From contig CAZPMC010000005.1 in NCBI GenBank assembly GCA_964587755.1, forward strand, positions 17,790 to 81,789: 64,000 nucleotides of DNA. Direction: 5' to 3'. This DNA comes from CAZPMC01 sp964587755. Lineage in GTDB: Bacteria > Bacillota > Clostridia > Acetivibrionales > DTU013. Every line of letters starts with the position of its first letter. The stretch's first letter is position 1. The translations under genes were made by a program, and so were the position numbers. A model generated the notes under the pieces. It did no database searches. It saw only the letters and a program-made list of their open reading frames with translations, and had not been told where the DNA came from. Shown piece after piece: positions 18,459 through 27,291 of this stretch.

Positions 18459-19376
18459 ATGCCCATTAAAATACCTGACACTTTACCGGCCGCGGAAGTG
18501 CTAACTAAAGAAAATATATTTATAATGACTGAGGAAAGAGCTGAGAGGCAGGATATAAGACCTCTTAATATAGCTATACTCAATCTTATGCCTACAAAGA
18601 TAATTACTGAGACTCAGTTGCTCAGGCTAATCGGTAACACCCCGATTCAGGTGGATGTTACATTTCTACACCCTGAGTCCCATAAATCAAAAAATACACC
18701 CATAACGCATCTCATGAAGTTCTACAACACATTTAGTGAAATTAAGGACAAGAAATTTGACGGTCTTATAATTACCGGCGCACCTGTTGAGCTGCTGGAA
18801 TTTGAGGAAGTCAACTACTGGAATGAGCTTCAGGAAATAATGGATTGGAGCATCCGGAATGTATACTCTACCTTCCATATATGTTGGGGAGCTCAAGCCG
18901 CACTATACCATCATTATGGGATAAAGAAGTATCCTTTGAAAGATAAGATGTCCGGTGTTTTTAAGCATAAGATTATCGGACCACATATTAAGCTTTTAAG
19001 GGGATTTGATGAAATCTTTTATGCTCCTCATTCAAGACATACAGAAATCAGACGTGAAGATATAGAGAAGGTGGAGGAGCTTCAAATTATATCAGAATCT
19101 GATGAAGCCGGCGTTTATATTGTTACTGCACTCAATGGAAGGCAAATATTTGTTACAGGCCACTCGGAATATGATGCCGGGACATTAAAGGATGAATACG
19201 AAAGAGATCTTTTAAAGGGTATGAACCCAATAGTTCCAAAGAACTATTTTCCTGAGGATAACCCTGAAAAAGCCCCGATAGTCAGGTGGAGAGCTCATGC
19301 AAATCTGCTTTTTGCCAACTGGCTCAACTATTATGTATACCAAGAGACTCCTTATGATTTGACAGAACTGAAATAA
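18459..19376 (+). CDS. metA: MetA, homoserine O-acyltransferase (acetyl type predicted)
   Basis: A 305-residue MetA, first committed enzyme of methionine synthesis, acylating L-homoserine. The triad is present at the family's standard positions: C142 (in HICWGAQ), H235 and E237 (in GHSEYD). Residue 111 is Glu (GAPVELLEF). In the family, Glu111 favours acetyl-CoA and Gly111 succinyl-CoA, so the enzyme is predicted to be a homoserine O-acetyltransferase despite its MetA fold and usual succinyl naming. The ribosome site is GGCGG-like. I see no T-box or S-box in the 166-base leader. A GH94 gene follows by 20 bases and is probably co-transcribed. Confidence 0.95.
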   Translation: MPIKIPDTLPAAEVLTKENIFIMTEERAERQDIRPLNIAILNLMPTKIITETQLLRLIGNTPIQVDVTFLHPESHKSKNTPITHLMKFYNTFSEIKDKKFDGLIITGAPVELLEFEEVNYWNELQEIMDWSIRNVYSTFHICWGAQAALYHHYGIKKYPLKDKMSGVFKHKIIGPHIKLLRGFDEIFYAPHSRHTEIRREDIEKVEELQIISESDEAGVYIVTALNGRQIFVTGHSEYDAGTLKDEYERDLLKGMNPIVPKNYFPEDNPEKAPIVRWRAHANLLFANWLNYYVYQETPYDLTELK

Positions 19377-19396
19377 CTTGTATAGGAGATGTGATT

Positions 19397-21748
19397 ATGA
19401 GGTACGGGTATTTTGATGATGCAGCCCGCGAGTATGTAATTACACGACCTGATACACCGACACCTTGGATTAATTATATAGGCAGCGGGAATTACGGAGG
19501 CATTGTATCAAATACTGGGGGTGGCTATAGCTTTTATAAGGATCCCCGAAACAAACGAATCACAAGATACAGGTACAACAGTTTACCTATGGATAGACCG
19601 GGCAGGTATATCTACATTAGAAACACATCCACAGGCGAGTATTGGAATCCCGGCGTGGCACCGACAGGAGTGAAGCTCGACAGCTATTGTGCAAGACACG
19701 GGATGGGCTATACAGTTTTGGAGGGTGAGTATAAGGGAGTAGCCGCAACACTGACATATTTTGTTCCAGATGACATGGATTTTGAGATATGGCTATTAAA
19801 AGTTACCAATAAACGGGGTGCTGTACAAAACCTTCAGATATTCAGCTATGCGGAGTTTTGCTTTTGGGATGCAGTTAAGGATCAGCAAAATGTGGATTGG
19901 GTGCAGCAAATAAACCAAGGGCGTTATAATGACGGGATTATAACATGGCATCCCCATGGCAGTAAGGACACGTCTTTTTTTGCCACAGGAGAGAGTGTAA
20001 AAAGCTTTGACACGAATTTAGAAGCATTTATCGGCAGATACCGCTCAGAGGCAAACCCTGTTGCTGTAGAACAGGGAGCTTGTTCTAATTCTATCTCCTA
20101 CAGGACAAATGGAGTGGGCTCATTCTGTAATGAAATAGAACTTGCTCCAGGAGAAGAGAAGGAGATTGTATTCATACTCGGCTATTCTGAAGATAAGGAT
20201 AAAGTCAGAGGTAAGATAGAAGGCTACCTCAAGCCGGCTCAGGCACATGCTGCACTGGAGAGGCTTAATCAAAAATGGGGAGATTTTATAAGCAGGCTAC
20301 GGGTAGAAACTCCGGATGCAGATATGAACCGCTTTATAAATATCTGGAACCAATACCAATGCAATACTACGTTTAACTGGTCCAGGTTTGTGTCCCTTTA
20401 CCAGCTCGGGCTGGGCAGGGGAATGGGAATCAGGGACAGTGCTCAGGATGTTCTTGGAGTCATGCATACTATTCCCGAAAGAGCAAAAGAAACAATAATC
20501 AAGCTGCTTCGGTGCCAATATCCGGACGGCAGAGCGTACCACTTATTTTTCCCCCTTACAGGTGAGGGCGGTGAGGGAGATGCGCCCATAAAGAAATTTG
20601 ACTGGTATTCCGATGACCACCTATGGCTTATACTGGCTGTAAATGCGTATCTTAAAGAAACAGGCGATTTTGAATATTTGGATCTAGAGGTCGCCTTCAA
20701 CGACAATAAAACTAAAGCTACTGTTTGGGAACACCTTGACAGGGCATTGGAGTTTACAAGCAGGCATTTAGGGCCTCATTCCATTGCTCTGGCAGGCCGT
20801 GCCGATTGGAATGATACATTAAACCTTGATACCGGAAAAGGTGTGGCTGAGAGTGTGTTTACCTCCATGCTGTACTGCAGGGCGGCATTGGAAATGGCCG
20901 GGCTTTCCGAATATCTTGGAGATATAAAACGCAACAAAAAATATTTACTTATGCATGAGAGGATGAAAACGGCGATAAATGAGAGCTGCTGGGATGGAGA
21001 ATGGTATAAGAGGGCTTTTGATGATGACGGGAAGCCCCTCGGCTCGAAGGAAAATGACTTTGGAAAGATATTCATTAATTCCCAATCCTGGGCGGTGCTC
21101 GGAGGCGTTGCCGGAAGCGAGCGGGCTAAAAGTTGTCTTGAGGCTGTGTATACCTACCTTAATACAAAATACGGTATTGTGTCCATGTATCCTGCTTATC
21201 GGGAATTAGATGAGACAAAGGGTGGTATAACAACTTATCCGCCGGGAGCAAAGGAAAACGGCGGCATATTCCTTCATACCAATCCTTGGGTTATGATTGC
21301 CGAGGTAATATGCGGCAACGGCAACAGAGCGTTTGATTACTACAAGCAGATTCTGCCCTCCAAGCGTAACGATGAAGCTGACAAGCTGGAAGTAGAGCCC
21401 TATGTTTACCCTCAAAACATCCTCGGGAAAGAGCATCCTCAATTTGGAATTGGCAGGAACTCATGGCTAAGTGGTACCGCATCGTGGAGCATGGTGGCAG
21501 CAGCCCAGTATATATTAGGCATTAGACCAGACTATGACGGTATTGTTATTGACCCGTGTATTCCGGCCTGTTGGAGTGGGTTTAAAGCTAAAAGGATATT
21601 CAGAGGGGCAACCTACAATATAGAAGTCAAAAATCCCGATAATGTCAATTCAGGAGTTAAGCGTATTATTCTTGACGGAGAGGAAGTAAACAAAATTGGA
21701 GTTCAACCTGAAAATTCTTCTGTAAATGTTGTTGTTGAATTGGGCTGA
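19397..21748 (+). CDS. GH94 glycoside phosphorylase (chitobiose/cellobiose phosphorylase-like)
   Basis: A 783-residue cytosolic GH94 enzyme, which splits a beta-linked disaccharide with phosphate to give a sugar 1-phosphate. Visible are the N-terminal beta-sandwich (MRYGYFDDAAREYVITRPD), the helical (alpha/alpha)6 barrel with RADWNDTLNLD, and the C-terminal RGATYNIEVKNPDNVNSGVK. Asp473 in WND is the expected general acid. From memory, segments such as EANPVAVEQGACSNS and the C-terminus resemble N,N'-diacetylchitobiose phosphorylase more than clostridial cellobiose phosphorylase, so the substrate is uncertain. I prefer ATG 19397 (AGGAG 8 bases upstream) over GTG 19391. It lies 20 bases after metA. 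Confidence 0.85.
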   Translation: MRYGYFDDAAREYVITRPDTPTPWINYIGSGNYGGIVSNTGGGYSFYKDPRNKRITRYRYNSLPMDRPGRYIYIRNTSTGEYWNPGVAPTGVKLDSYCARHGMGYTVLEGEYKGVAATLTYFVPDDMDFEIWLLKVTNKRGAVQNLQIFSYAEFCFWDAVKDQQNVDWVQQINQGRYNDGIITWHPHGSKDTSFFATGESVKSFDTNLEAFIGRYRSEANPVAVEQGACSNSISYRTNGVGSFCNEIELAPGEEKEIVFILGYSEDKDKVRGKIEGYLKPAQAHAALERLNQKWGDFISRLRVETPDADMNRFINIWNQYQCNTTFNWSRFVSLYQLGLGRGMGIRDSAQDVLGVMHTIPERAKETIIKLLRCQYPDGRAYHLFFPLTGEGGEGDAPIKKFDWYSDDHLWLILAVNAYLKETGDFEYLDLEVAFNDNKTKATVWEHLDRALEFTSRHLGPHSIALAGRADWNDTLNLDTGKGVAESVFTSMLYCRAALEMAGLSEYLGDIKRNKKYLLMHERMKTAINESCWDGEWYKRAFDDDGKPLGSKENDFGKIFINSQSWAVLGGVAGSERAKSCLEAVYTYLNTKYGIVSMYPAYRELDETKGGITTYPPGAKENGGIFLHTNPWVMIAEVICGNGNRAFDYYKQILPSKRNDEADKLEVEPYVYPQNILGKEHPQFGIGRNSWLSGTASWSMVAAAQYILGIRPDYDGIVIDPCIPACWSGFKAKRIFRGATYNIEVKNPDNVNSGVKRIILDGEEVNKIGVQPENSSVNVVVELG

Positions 21749-21804
21749 TTATGAAAAATGTACAAATTTCAGCCTAAAAAGGCTCAAAAATTTGTTGAAA
21801 CAGC

Positions 21805-21833
21805 TTGATAAGTTAGGAACCGTGTAATATAAT
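21805..21833 (+). promoter_or_regulatory. Sigma-A promoter of the zinc-ribbon gene
   Basis: TTGATA (21805-21810) and perfect TATAAT (21828-21833), spacer 17, about 90 bases before the start codon. Confidence 0.7.
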
Positions 21834-21924
21834 GTAAACGTTGAACAAATGAAGGGAAGCTCTTTGTCAACAAATTTGCAGTAGACATTAAACTACTAAT
21901 CTTTCTAAAGCGAGGGGTCAATAA

Positions 21925-22209
21925 ATGTTTGAGGACAAGACATTGGTATGTAAGGATTGTGGTCGGGAATTTGATTTTACTTCAGGTGAGCAAGAGTTTT
22001 ACGCATCGAGAGGTTTCCAGAATGAACCCGGAAGATGTAAAGAATGCAGAGCAGCAAGGAAATCCCAGTTTGGCAGAGACGGCTCTGCAAGAAGAGAAAG
22101 AGAGATGTACAGTGCTGTTTGTGCAGAGTGTGGCAAAGAGGCACAGGTTCCTTTTAAACCCCGTTTAGAGAAACCGGTATATTGCAGTGAATGCTATGCT
22201 AATCGCTAG
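21925..22209 (+). CDS. Small double zinc-ribbon protein
   Basis: A 94-residue protein with four CxxC pairs: CKDC near residue 9, CKEC near 38, CAEC near 72 and CSEC near 88. They make two zinc-ribbon units separated by a basic stretch rich in Arg and Lys. It matches the small zinc-ribbon (zf-trcl-type) family of Firmicutes, whose function is not established; nucleic-acid or ribosome binding is plausible. It has its own promoter and a hairpin terminator just after it, so it is likely monocistronic. The raiA RNA and hpf genes follow. Confidence 0.82.
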   Translation: MFEDKTLVCKDCGREFDFTSGEQEFYASRGFQNEPGRCKECRAARKSQFGRDGSARREREMYSAVCAECGKEAQVPFKPRLEKPVYCSECYANR

Positions 22210-22247
22210 ATCATTTCCAAGCTGATTTAAACCTTATAGGCAGATAA

Positions 22248-22274
22248 AGCCCTGTGTATAACTTATACAGGGCT
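22248..22274 (+). terminator. Hairpin after the zinc-ribbon gene
   Basis: AGCCCTGT...ACAGGGCT arms extended by TATA/TATA with one bulged G. There is no long T tract, so it may be a weak terminator or the 5' hairpin of the following RNA. Confidence 0.5.
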
Positions 22275-22455
22275 ATATGTGTTTGTGTATCTAACCTAGG
22301 GCCGCAAGGATTTCACGGCATCTGGAATTCTAATTCAAAAAAATATTCCACAGTGGAGCAGCCGCTGTTTATGGTTATTCACAGCTTTATCCACAAAATC
22401 CACAAGCATTTACCCACAAAACATGTGTTTTGTGGTGGTGAAAACTTTTTTATTT
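22275..22455 (+). ncRNA. Probable raiA-motif RNA
   Basis: The 393-base gene-free gap upstream of the raiA/hpf gene contains a compact set of helices: GCCG/CGGC near 22303-22320, TGGAAT/ATTCCA near 22322-22352, and GTGGA/TCCAC near 22354-22394. A 10-bp near-perfect hairpin (CCACAAAACA/TGTTTTGTGG, near 22414-22436) is followed by a T6 tract that could end the transcript. A conserved large noncoding RNA named for this position, the raiA motif, is known upstream of raiA in Clostridia. The match here rests on location, size and helices, not on an alignment. The 150 bases from 22456 to the gene hold an AT-rich spacer with no clear feature. Confidence 0.5.
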
Positions 22456-22608
22456 GAGGAAGGGATTTAACAATTTAATATTGAATTAAAAAGCATATTT
22501 ATCGAATAAATATGGTTATGGAACAACCCATAAGGGTAATAATTTAATATCAGAAGTCCTTATTCTGTGTAGTACACTTCCAATACAAGTAAGAAAGGGG
22601 CAATGACT

Positions 22609-23139
22609 ATGAAATTCATAATTAGCGGAAAAGGTTTCGATGTGTCGGAAGCTTTAAGGGACAGGGTTATCAAAAAGCTGGGCAAGCTTGATAAGTTCTT
22701 TAACGCAGACACCGAAGCCCATGTTACTATGAGCGTGCAAAAGAGCAGGCACATATTGGAAGTAACAATACCATATAACGGTATAACATTCAGGGCAGAA
22801 GTGGCATGTGATGACATGTATTCATCAATTGACAAAGCAGAGGAAATACTTGAAAGGCAGATAAGAAAGAACAGGACACGTTTGGAGAAAAGACTGCGGA
22901 CAGGGGCTTTCAAGCCTGAGAACTTCAGAAAGGATATTGCTATTGAAGAGGAAGAGGAGTTTGAAGTAGTCCGGACAAAAAGGTTTGCAATTAAGCCAAT
23001 GCCTGTGGAAGAGGCCATTTTGCAAATGAATCTGCTCGGACACGCGTTTTTTGTCTTCTCAAATGCCGAGACAAATGATATAAATGTGGTATACAGACGT
23101 AAGGACGGAGATTACGGCTTAATTGAGCCTGATTATTAA
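22609..23139 (+). CDS. hpf: Long-form ribosome hibernation promoting factor
   Basis: Long HPF (RaiA/YfiA family), about 177 residues. The N-terminal S30AE domain (MKFIISGKGFDVSEALRDRV) binds the 30S subunit. A charged linker (about 100-120) leads to the C-terminal dimerisation domain (RTKRFAIKPMPVEEAILQMNLLGHAFFVF) that makes 100S disomes. The family shuts down ribosomes in stationary phase. The ATG at 22609 is 8 bases after AAAGGGG; an in-frame ATG at 22603 is too close. A strong terminator follows. Confidence 0.95.
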   Translation: MKFIISGKGFDVSEALRDRVIKKLGKLDKFFNADTEAHVTMSVQKSRHILEVTIPYNGITFRAEVACDDMYSSIDKAEEILERQIRKNRTRLEKRLRTGAFKPENFRKDIAIEEEEEFEVVRTKRFAIKPMPVEEAILQMNLLGHAFFVFSNAETNDINVVYRRKDGDYGLIEPDY

Positions 23140-23174
23140 TAACGGACAGTAAAGATTAATATTAAGTAATACTG

Positions 23175-23210
23175 GCAGCAGCGGCATAATATTGCCGCTG
23201 TTGCTTGCTT
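23175..23210 (+). terminator. Terminator after hpf
   Basis: Arms 23175-23186 and 23193-23204 pair over 12 positions with one G-T pair around the loop TAATAT; TTGCTT follows. Confidence 0.7.
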
Positions 23211-23266
23211 AAGTGTATTTTATTGTGTTAAGCTAGTTTATATATTTGTTACATTGGAGGAAAGTA

Positions 23267-24181
23267 ATGGACTGCAAAAATACTCGGACAATATCTGCCT
23301 TCTTGTTAATTATTTTGATTGTTTTCATACTCACAGGCTGCGGACATAACGCAGGAAACGGTACGGGGAATGACGGGCAGTTTACCATAGTGACCTCCTT
23401 TTACCCTGTTTATATTGCCACAATAAACGTGGCAAGGAACATATCCGGCGTTGATGTTATAAATATGACGAGACCTCAGACAGGCTGTCTGCATGACTAT
23501 TCCCTTAAGCCTGAGGATTTGAAAACACTTGAGAAAGCTGATGTATTTGTCATTAACGGCGCCGGTATGGAGTCATTTCTAGATGACGTTATCAAGCAGT
23601 ACAAAGATCTTATAGTTATTGAAGCAAGCAGGGGAATTCAATTGCTGGAAGACGAAAACGGAGAGGCAAATCCTCATGTATGGATAAGCATAGAGAATTC
23701 CATTGCTTATGTAAATAATATTGCAGCAGGGCTTTCCGGAATAGATATAGAAAATAGTGATAAATATACGGAAAATGCAGCTGAGTATGTAAAAAAGCTT
23801 ACAGCCTTGAGAAAAGAAATGCATGATGCACTTGACGGCTTGAAAAACAGGGACATTGTTACATTCCATGAGGCATTTCCATACTTTGCCCATGAATTTG
23901 ACTTAACCATTGCAGCAGTAATAAACCGGGAGCCAGGCACAGAGCCAGCGCCAAAAGAGCTGGCAGAGATAATTGAGACGGTTTCAGGTCTGGGAGTCAA
24001 AGCACTCTTTGCAGAGCCGCAGTACTCCTCAAAGTCAGCTGATGCTATAGCCAGAGAAACAGGTGCAAAGGTCTACACATTAGACCCGGTAGTTACAGGT
24101 GAGGCTGATGCTGATGCATATGATGCTTATATTGAGGCTATGAAGAGAAATAAAGAGGTACTACTGGAAGCCTTGAGGTGA
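23267..24181 (+). CDS. znuA: Zinc-type metal ABC transporter, binding lipoprotein
   Basis: A 304-residue cluster A-I solute-binding lipoprotein. The lipobox is FILTGC with lipidated Cys25. Metal-ligand histidines are expected in TGCLHDYSLKP, NPHVWIS and TFHEAFPYFAHEF, the set used by ZnuA/AdcA-type zinc binders. A His-rich loop is absent. Manganese specificity is possible; zinc is favoured by sequence type and the three His. The start at 23267 has GGAGG 8 bases upstream. It is the first gene of znuA-znuC-znuB. I could not define a Zur box in the 127-base leader. Confidence 0.88.
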   Translation: MDCKNTRTISAFLLIILIVFILTGCGHNAGNGTGNDGQFTIVTSFYPVYIATINVARNISGVDVINMTRPQTGCLHDYSLKPEDLKTLEKADVFVINGAGMESFLDDVIKQYKDLIVIEASRGIQLLEDENGEANPHVWISIENSIAYVNNIAAGLSGIDIENSDKYTENAAEYVKKLTALRKEMHDALDGLKNRDIVTFHEAFPYFAHEFDLTIAAVINREPGTEPAPKELAEIIETVSGLGVKALFAEPQYSSKSADAIARETGAKVYTLDPVVTGEADADAYDAYIEAMKRNKEVLLEALR

Positions 24182-24184
24182 CAT

Positions 24185-24982
24185 ATGGAGAATATAAAGC
24201 ATAAAAAATGTGTTAATAATTGCTGTGGCCTTTGCTGCACTAAAATCGAGAATTTCGGTGTTTCTATCGGGCAGGTGCCAATTCTGGAAAATGTAAATAT
24301 TCACATACATTGTGGCGAGCTTACTGCCATCATAGGCCCCAATGGTGCTGGAAAAACTACACTTCTGAGAGCTTTGCTGGGGGAGTTGGCACACACAGGG
24401 GAATTGAAATATCTTGATGCCTCAGGAAGAAAAACAAACACCCCCCTTATCGGTTATGTACCCCAGCAGATAAGCTTTGATCCCGACACTCCCACAAGTG
24501 TTTTCGACCTATTTATAGCTTGCGGATCAAAAAAGCCTGCCTGGCTGTTCAAGCCGGCTAATGTAAGAAAAAGGGCTGTTGAAGGTCTGGCGAAGGTTAA
24601 GGCCGATCATCTTATAGACCGGCGCCTTGGAGCCCTGTCAGGCGGAGAGCTTCAGAGAGTTTTGCTGGCACTTGCTCTTGACCCGGTGCCCAATCTGTTA
24701 CTTCTTGACGAACCAGCTTCCGGTATTGATCAAGGGGGACTGGAGATGTTCTACAACACGGTTTCTGAGCTAAGAAAAAACTTTGATTTGTCAATTATTT
24801 TAATATCCCATGATTTAGAGCTGGTTGCAAAATACGCAGACCGGGTAATAATGCTAAACAAGACTGTTATAAGCAGTGGGACTCCAAACCAGGTATTCAG
24901 TGATGAGCGCGTAATGAGAGCATTTGGCATTTCCGGCTTCTTCTCTGGTTCTGATATGAAGGATAATAAAGAGGAGGAATAA
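24185..24982 (+). CDS. znuC: Zinc-type metal ABC transporter, ATPase
   Basis: A 265-residue ABC ATPase. Walker A is GPNGAGKTT, the signature is LSGGELQR and Walker B is LLLLDEPASGID; the H-loop is SHDLELVA. Before the ATPase core is a 20-residue extension with a Cys cluster, CVNNCCGLCC (residues 10-19), which looks metal-binding. It begins 3 bases after the znuA stop. It powers import of the metal held by ZnuA through the permease encoded next. Confidence 0.92.
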   Translation: MENIKHKKCVNNCCGLCCTKIENFGVSIGQVPILENVNIHIHCGELTAIIGPNGAGKTTLLRALLGELAHTGELKYLDASGRKTNTPLIGYVPQQISFDPDTPTSVFDLFIACGSKKPAWLFKPANVRKRAVEGLAKVKADHLIDRRLGALSGGELQRVLLALALDPVPNLLLLDEPASGIDQGGLEMFYNTVSELRKNFDLSIILISHDLELVAKYADRVIMLNKTVISSGTPNQVFSDERVMRAFGISGFFSGSDMKDNKEEE

Positions 24983-24986
24983 AGTA

Positions 24987-25829
24987 ATGGAGCTTTGGTA
25001 TCACATAGTAGATTTTCTGCTTCCATTTCAATGGGCAAGTCATGTTTTCATGAAGAATGCACTGCTTGCTGTCCTTCTTCTAACACCTTTGTTTGGCCTT
25101 CTTGGAACTATGGTAGTCAGTAATAAGATGGCATTTTTCTCTGATTCCATAGGGCACGGCGCTTTTACAGGAGTTGCTTTAGGTGCATTGCTAGCCGGAA
25201 TAAGGCCGATTTGGGGAGCAATTATTTTTTCGATTATCTTTGCAATAGTTATTACGCTAATAAAAAACAAAACAGGCTCTTCCACAGATACTATAATAGG
25301 TGTTTTTTCATCCACTGCGGTTGCAATAGGCTTGGTGCTTATGTCTGCAAGCGGCAGTTTCAGCCGATACTCCTCCTATTTGGTGGGAGACCTGCTGAGC
25401 ATCTCCCCCTTCGAGATAATGCTTCTTGTCATAGCTTTTATTGCAGTGATTATTATGTGGTTTCTGATATTCAACAAAGTCCTAATTGTAAGTATTAATC
25501 AATCCTTGGCAGCAAGTCGCGGGGTTAATACACTTTTAGTGGAAATGATTTTTACGGTAGCTATTGCTGTAGTGGTGACTATATCAATTCAATGGGTGGG
25601 ACTGCTTATTATCAATTCCCTGCTCGTGCTTCCGGCGGCAGCCTCGCGAAATGTTACCCGCAATGCAAGGCAATATCATGCTGTATCTGTAGGCATTTCT
25701 ATTTTCTCGGGAGTTTTTGGGTTGATTATGTCGTATTATTTGAATACTGCAACAGGTGCTACAATAGTTATTGTTGCAGCCTCTGTTTTCTTCACTCTCT
25801 TTTTCCTAAGGAAAAGGTTCGCAAGGTAA
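24987..25829 (+). CDS. znuB: Zinc-type metal ABC transporter, permease
   Basis: A 280-residue membrane permease of the ZnuB/MntB (ABC-3) family with about eight hydrophobic segments. Typical segments are FFSDSIGHGAFTGVALG near residue 50 and WVGLLIINSLLVLPAAASRN near 205. GAGGAG lies inside the end of znuC, 8 to 9 bases before the ATG. It completes the transporter operon. Two copies would form the translocation pore. Confidence 0.92.
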   Translation: MELWYHIVDFLLPFQWASHVFMKNALLAVLLLTPLFGLLGTMVVSNKMAFFSDSIGHGAFTGVALGALLAGIRPIWGAIIFSIIFAIVITLIKNKTGSSTDTIIGVFSSTAVAIGLVLMSASGSFSRYSSYLVGDLLSISPFEIMLLVIAFIAVIIMWFLIFNKVLIVSINQSLAASRGVNTLLVEMIFTVAIAVVVTISIQWVGLLIINSLLVLPAAASRNVTRNARQYHAVSVGISIFSGVFGLIMSYYLNTATGATIVIVAASVFFTLFFLRKRFAR

Positions 25830-25922
25830 ATCAGATAATAATTGTCACAGGTTCTGTTGCCAGGATTATGGTTAACATTGGACATGGGTGCTGAATAAAA
25901 TGAAACAGAGGTGACACTTATT

Positions 25923-26606
25923 ATGGCAAATGTTTATGTATATAATAATCAAACTGACAGTATGGAGTACTACACCTTAGCTGAGACCGATGCAATGCCT
26001 TATAATATCGGCAGGACTCTTACTGTCGGAGAGTTCCGCGGCAGTTCCCGGGCAGGAACCCTTTGGACATCCAGGCGGGCCATGGAAGCTTTCAATATTA
26101 CAAGAAACCTCTGGGGCAGGCCAATATATGTGGGCTATGCCTTTAAGCGCATTTGGGAGGGCGGGCACGCCGCTATGTCTCAGCATTATGCGGGGGTTTC
26201 TTTTGATGTAGGGCAAAATCTTGATAACTTCACCAGGGATCAGCTTCGCAATACAGCAATACAGTCGGGCGTATGGACATATGTTGAGCCCGCATATCTG
26301 ACACCTACATGGGTGCATTTTGATGCCCGGCAAACACCCCCGGCGTGTGCAGCAGGCGGATATCCACTAGTCAGGACAGGAAGCGCCGGAGTATATGTGC
26401 TTACGCTTCAGGACGCCTTAAATGCACTTGGTTACACAGGCTCAGGCTTAGATGGATATTTTGGAAGCGGAACCCGCAATGCAGTAATAAGATATCAACA
26501 AGACAACGGCCTTGATGCTGATGGTATAGTCGGTTGTTTAACTTGGGAAGCCCTTACGGAAGCTGCCGTGAGTATAGGGCGTACGCCCACAGTAGTTAAT
26601 CCGTAG
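25923..26606 (+). CDS. M15-type peptidase domain with peptidoglycan-binding domain
   Basis: A 227-residue protein. The first part carries a D-Ala-D-Ala carboxypeptidase (M15)-type pattern: SQHYAGVSFDVGQ supplies His and Asp, and TWVHFD the last zinc His. The last 65 residues are a type 1 peptidoglycan-binding domain (RTGSAGVYVLTLQDALNALGY and GLDADGIVGCLTWEAL). There is no signal peptide, as in several clostridial spore-wall enzymes made in the mother cell or released by lysis. The start at 25923 has GAGGTGA 7 to 8 bases upstream; GTG 25911 would overlap that site. Expected action is peptide cross-bridge trimming in peptidoglycan. Activity is inferred. Confidence 0.75.
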   Translation: MANVYVYNNQTDSMEYYTLAETDAMPYNIGRTLTVGEFRGSSRAGTLWTSRRAMEAFNITRNLWGRPIYVGYAFKRIWEGGHAAMSQHYAGVSFDVGQNLDNFTRDQLRNTAIQSGVWTYVEPAYLTPTWVHFDARQTPPACAAGGYPLVRTGSAGVYVLTLQDALNALGYTGSGLDGYFGSGTRNAVIRYQQDNGLDADGIVGCLTWEALTEAAVSIGRTPTVVNP

Positions 26607-26615
26607 CAAGTTTAA

Positions 26616-27128
26616 CTAAGGCTTATTAACAATAGAGGTTGGTGCATATTTAGGGGATTTGCCTTTGATAACTCTATGGTAGTAATCATAAGTAAGAGGC
26701 TCATCCTCTGAGGTTATTTTTCCGCTTAAAGCCTCGGCAAGGAATATTGTATGTGTACCCGCGTCCATGGTTTCAATTACTTTTCCCTCAAAGGTGGCAA
26801 CAGAATTATTCGGCAGCAACGGGACCCCTGTAATACCGGGTTCATATATGAGACCTTTAAACTTATCAATATCACGGCCTGATCTAAACCCGAATTTAGC
26901 TATAAAATTGAACTCTGTGTCCTTCCTTAAGGCGTTAATACCAAAAAGGCCGGTTTTTTGAATTATTTCGTGAGTAAGGCTCTCTTTATTTATTCCAATC
27001 ATGAGCTGCACCGGCTCTGCCGTGACCTGACAGACTGTTGTTGCAGTCATTCCGTTAAGCTTATCTTTGAATTTGGCTGTAATAATATACAGCCCATAGG
27101 TGATTTTGAAAAATGAATTAAGATCCAT
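26616..27128 (-). CDS. Flavin reductase-like FMN-binding protein
   Basis: A 170-residue flavin reductase-domain protein. The opening FFKITYGLYIITAKFKDKLNGMTATTVCQV and later GLFGINALRKD fit the FMN-binding split-barrel family. It resembles the N-terminal half of clostridial high-molecular-weight rubredoxins and flavoredoxins, but no rubredoxin domain is attached. It likely moves electrons from NAD(P)H or a redox protein to FMN, perhaps in oxygen or NO detoxification. The start at 27128 has AAGGAGA 9 bases upstream. It is divergent from the M24 peptidase gene. Confidence 0.82.
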   Translation of the reverse strand: MDLNSFFKITYGLYIITAKFKDKLNGMTATTVCQVTAEPVQLMIGINKESLTHEIIQKTGLFGINALRKDTEFNFIAKFGFRSGRDIDKFKGLIYEPGITGVPLLPNNSVATFEGKVIETMDAGTHTIFLAEALSGKITSEDEPLTYDYYHRVIKGKSPKYAPTSIVNKP

Positions 27129-27291
27129 TTGTATCCATCTCCTTTTTGTTGTGTAATAGTATAATACCCACATTTTAGTATTGTAAAATAATTAATAATC
27201 TTTTCCGGTGTCTGATATAAGCTTGACCTAAGGTCAATGAATGTGTAATTATTATATAAAACTAATATAAACAATTATTTAAGGAGCTATG

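Noticed and set aside
22254..22457. 67-residue frame upstream of hpf
   Set aside because: It covers the probable raiA-type RNA; no ribosome site and no recognisable protein features.
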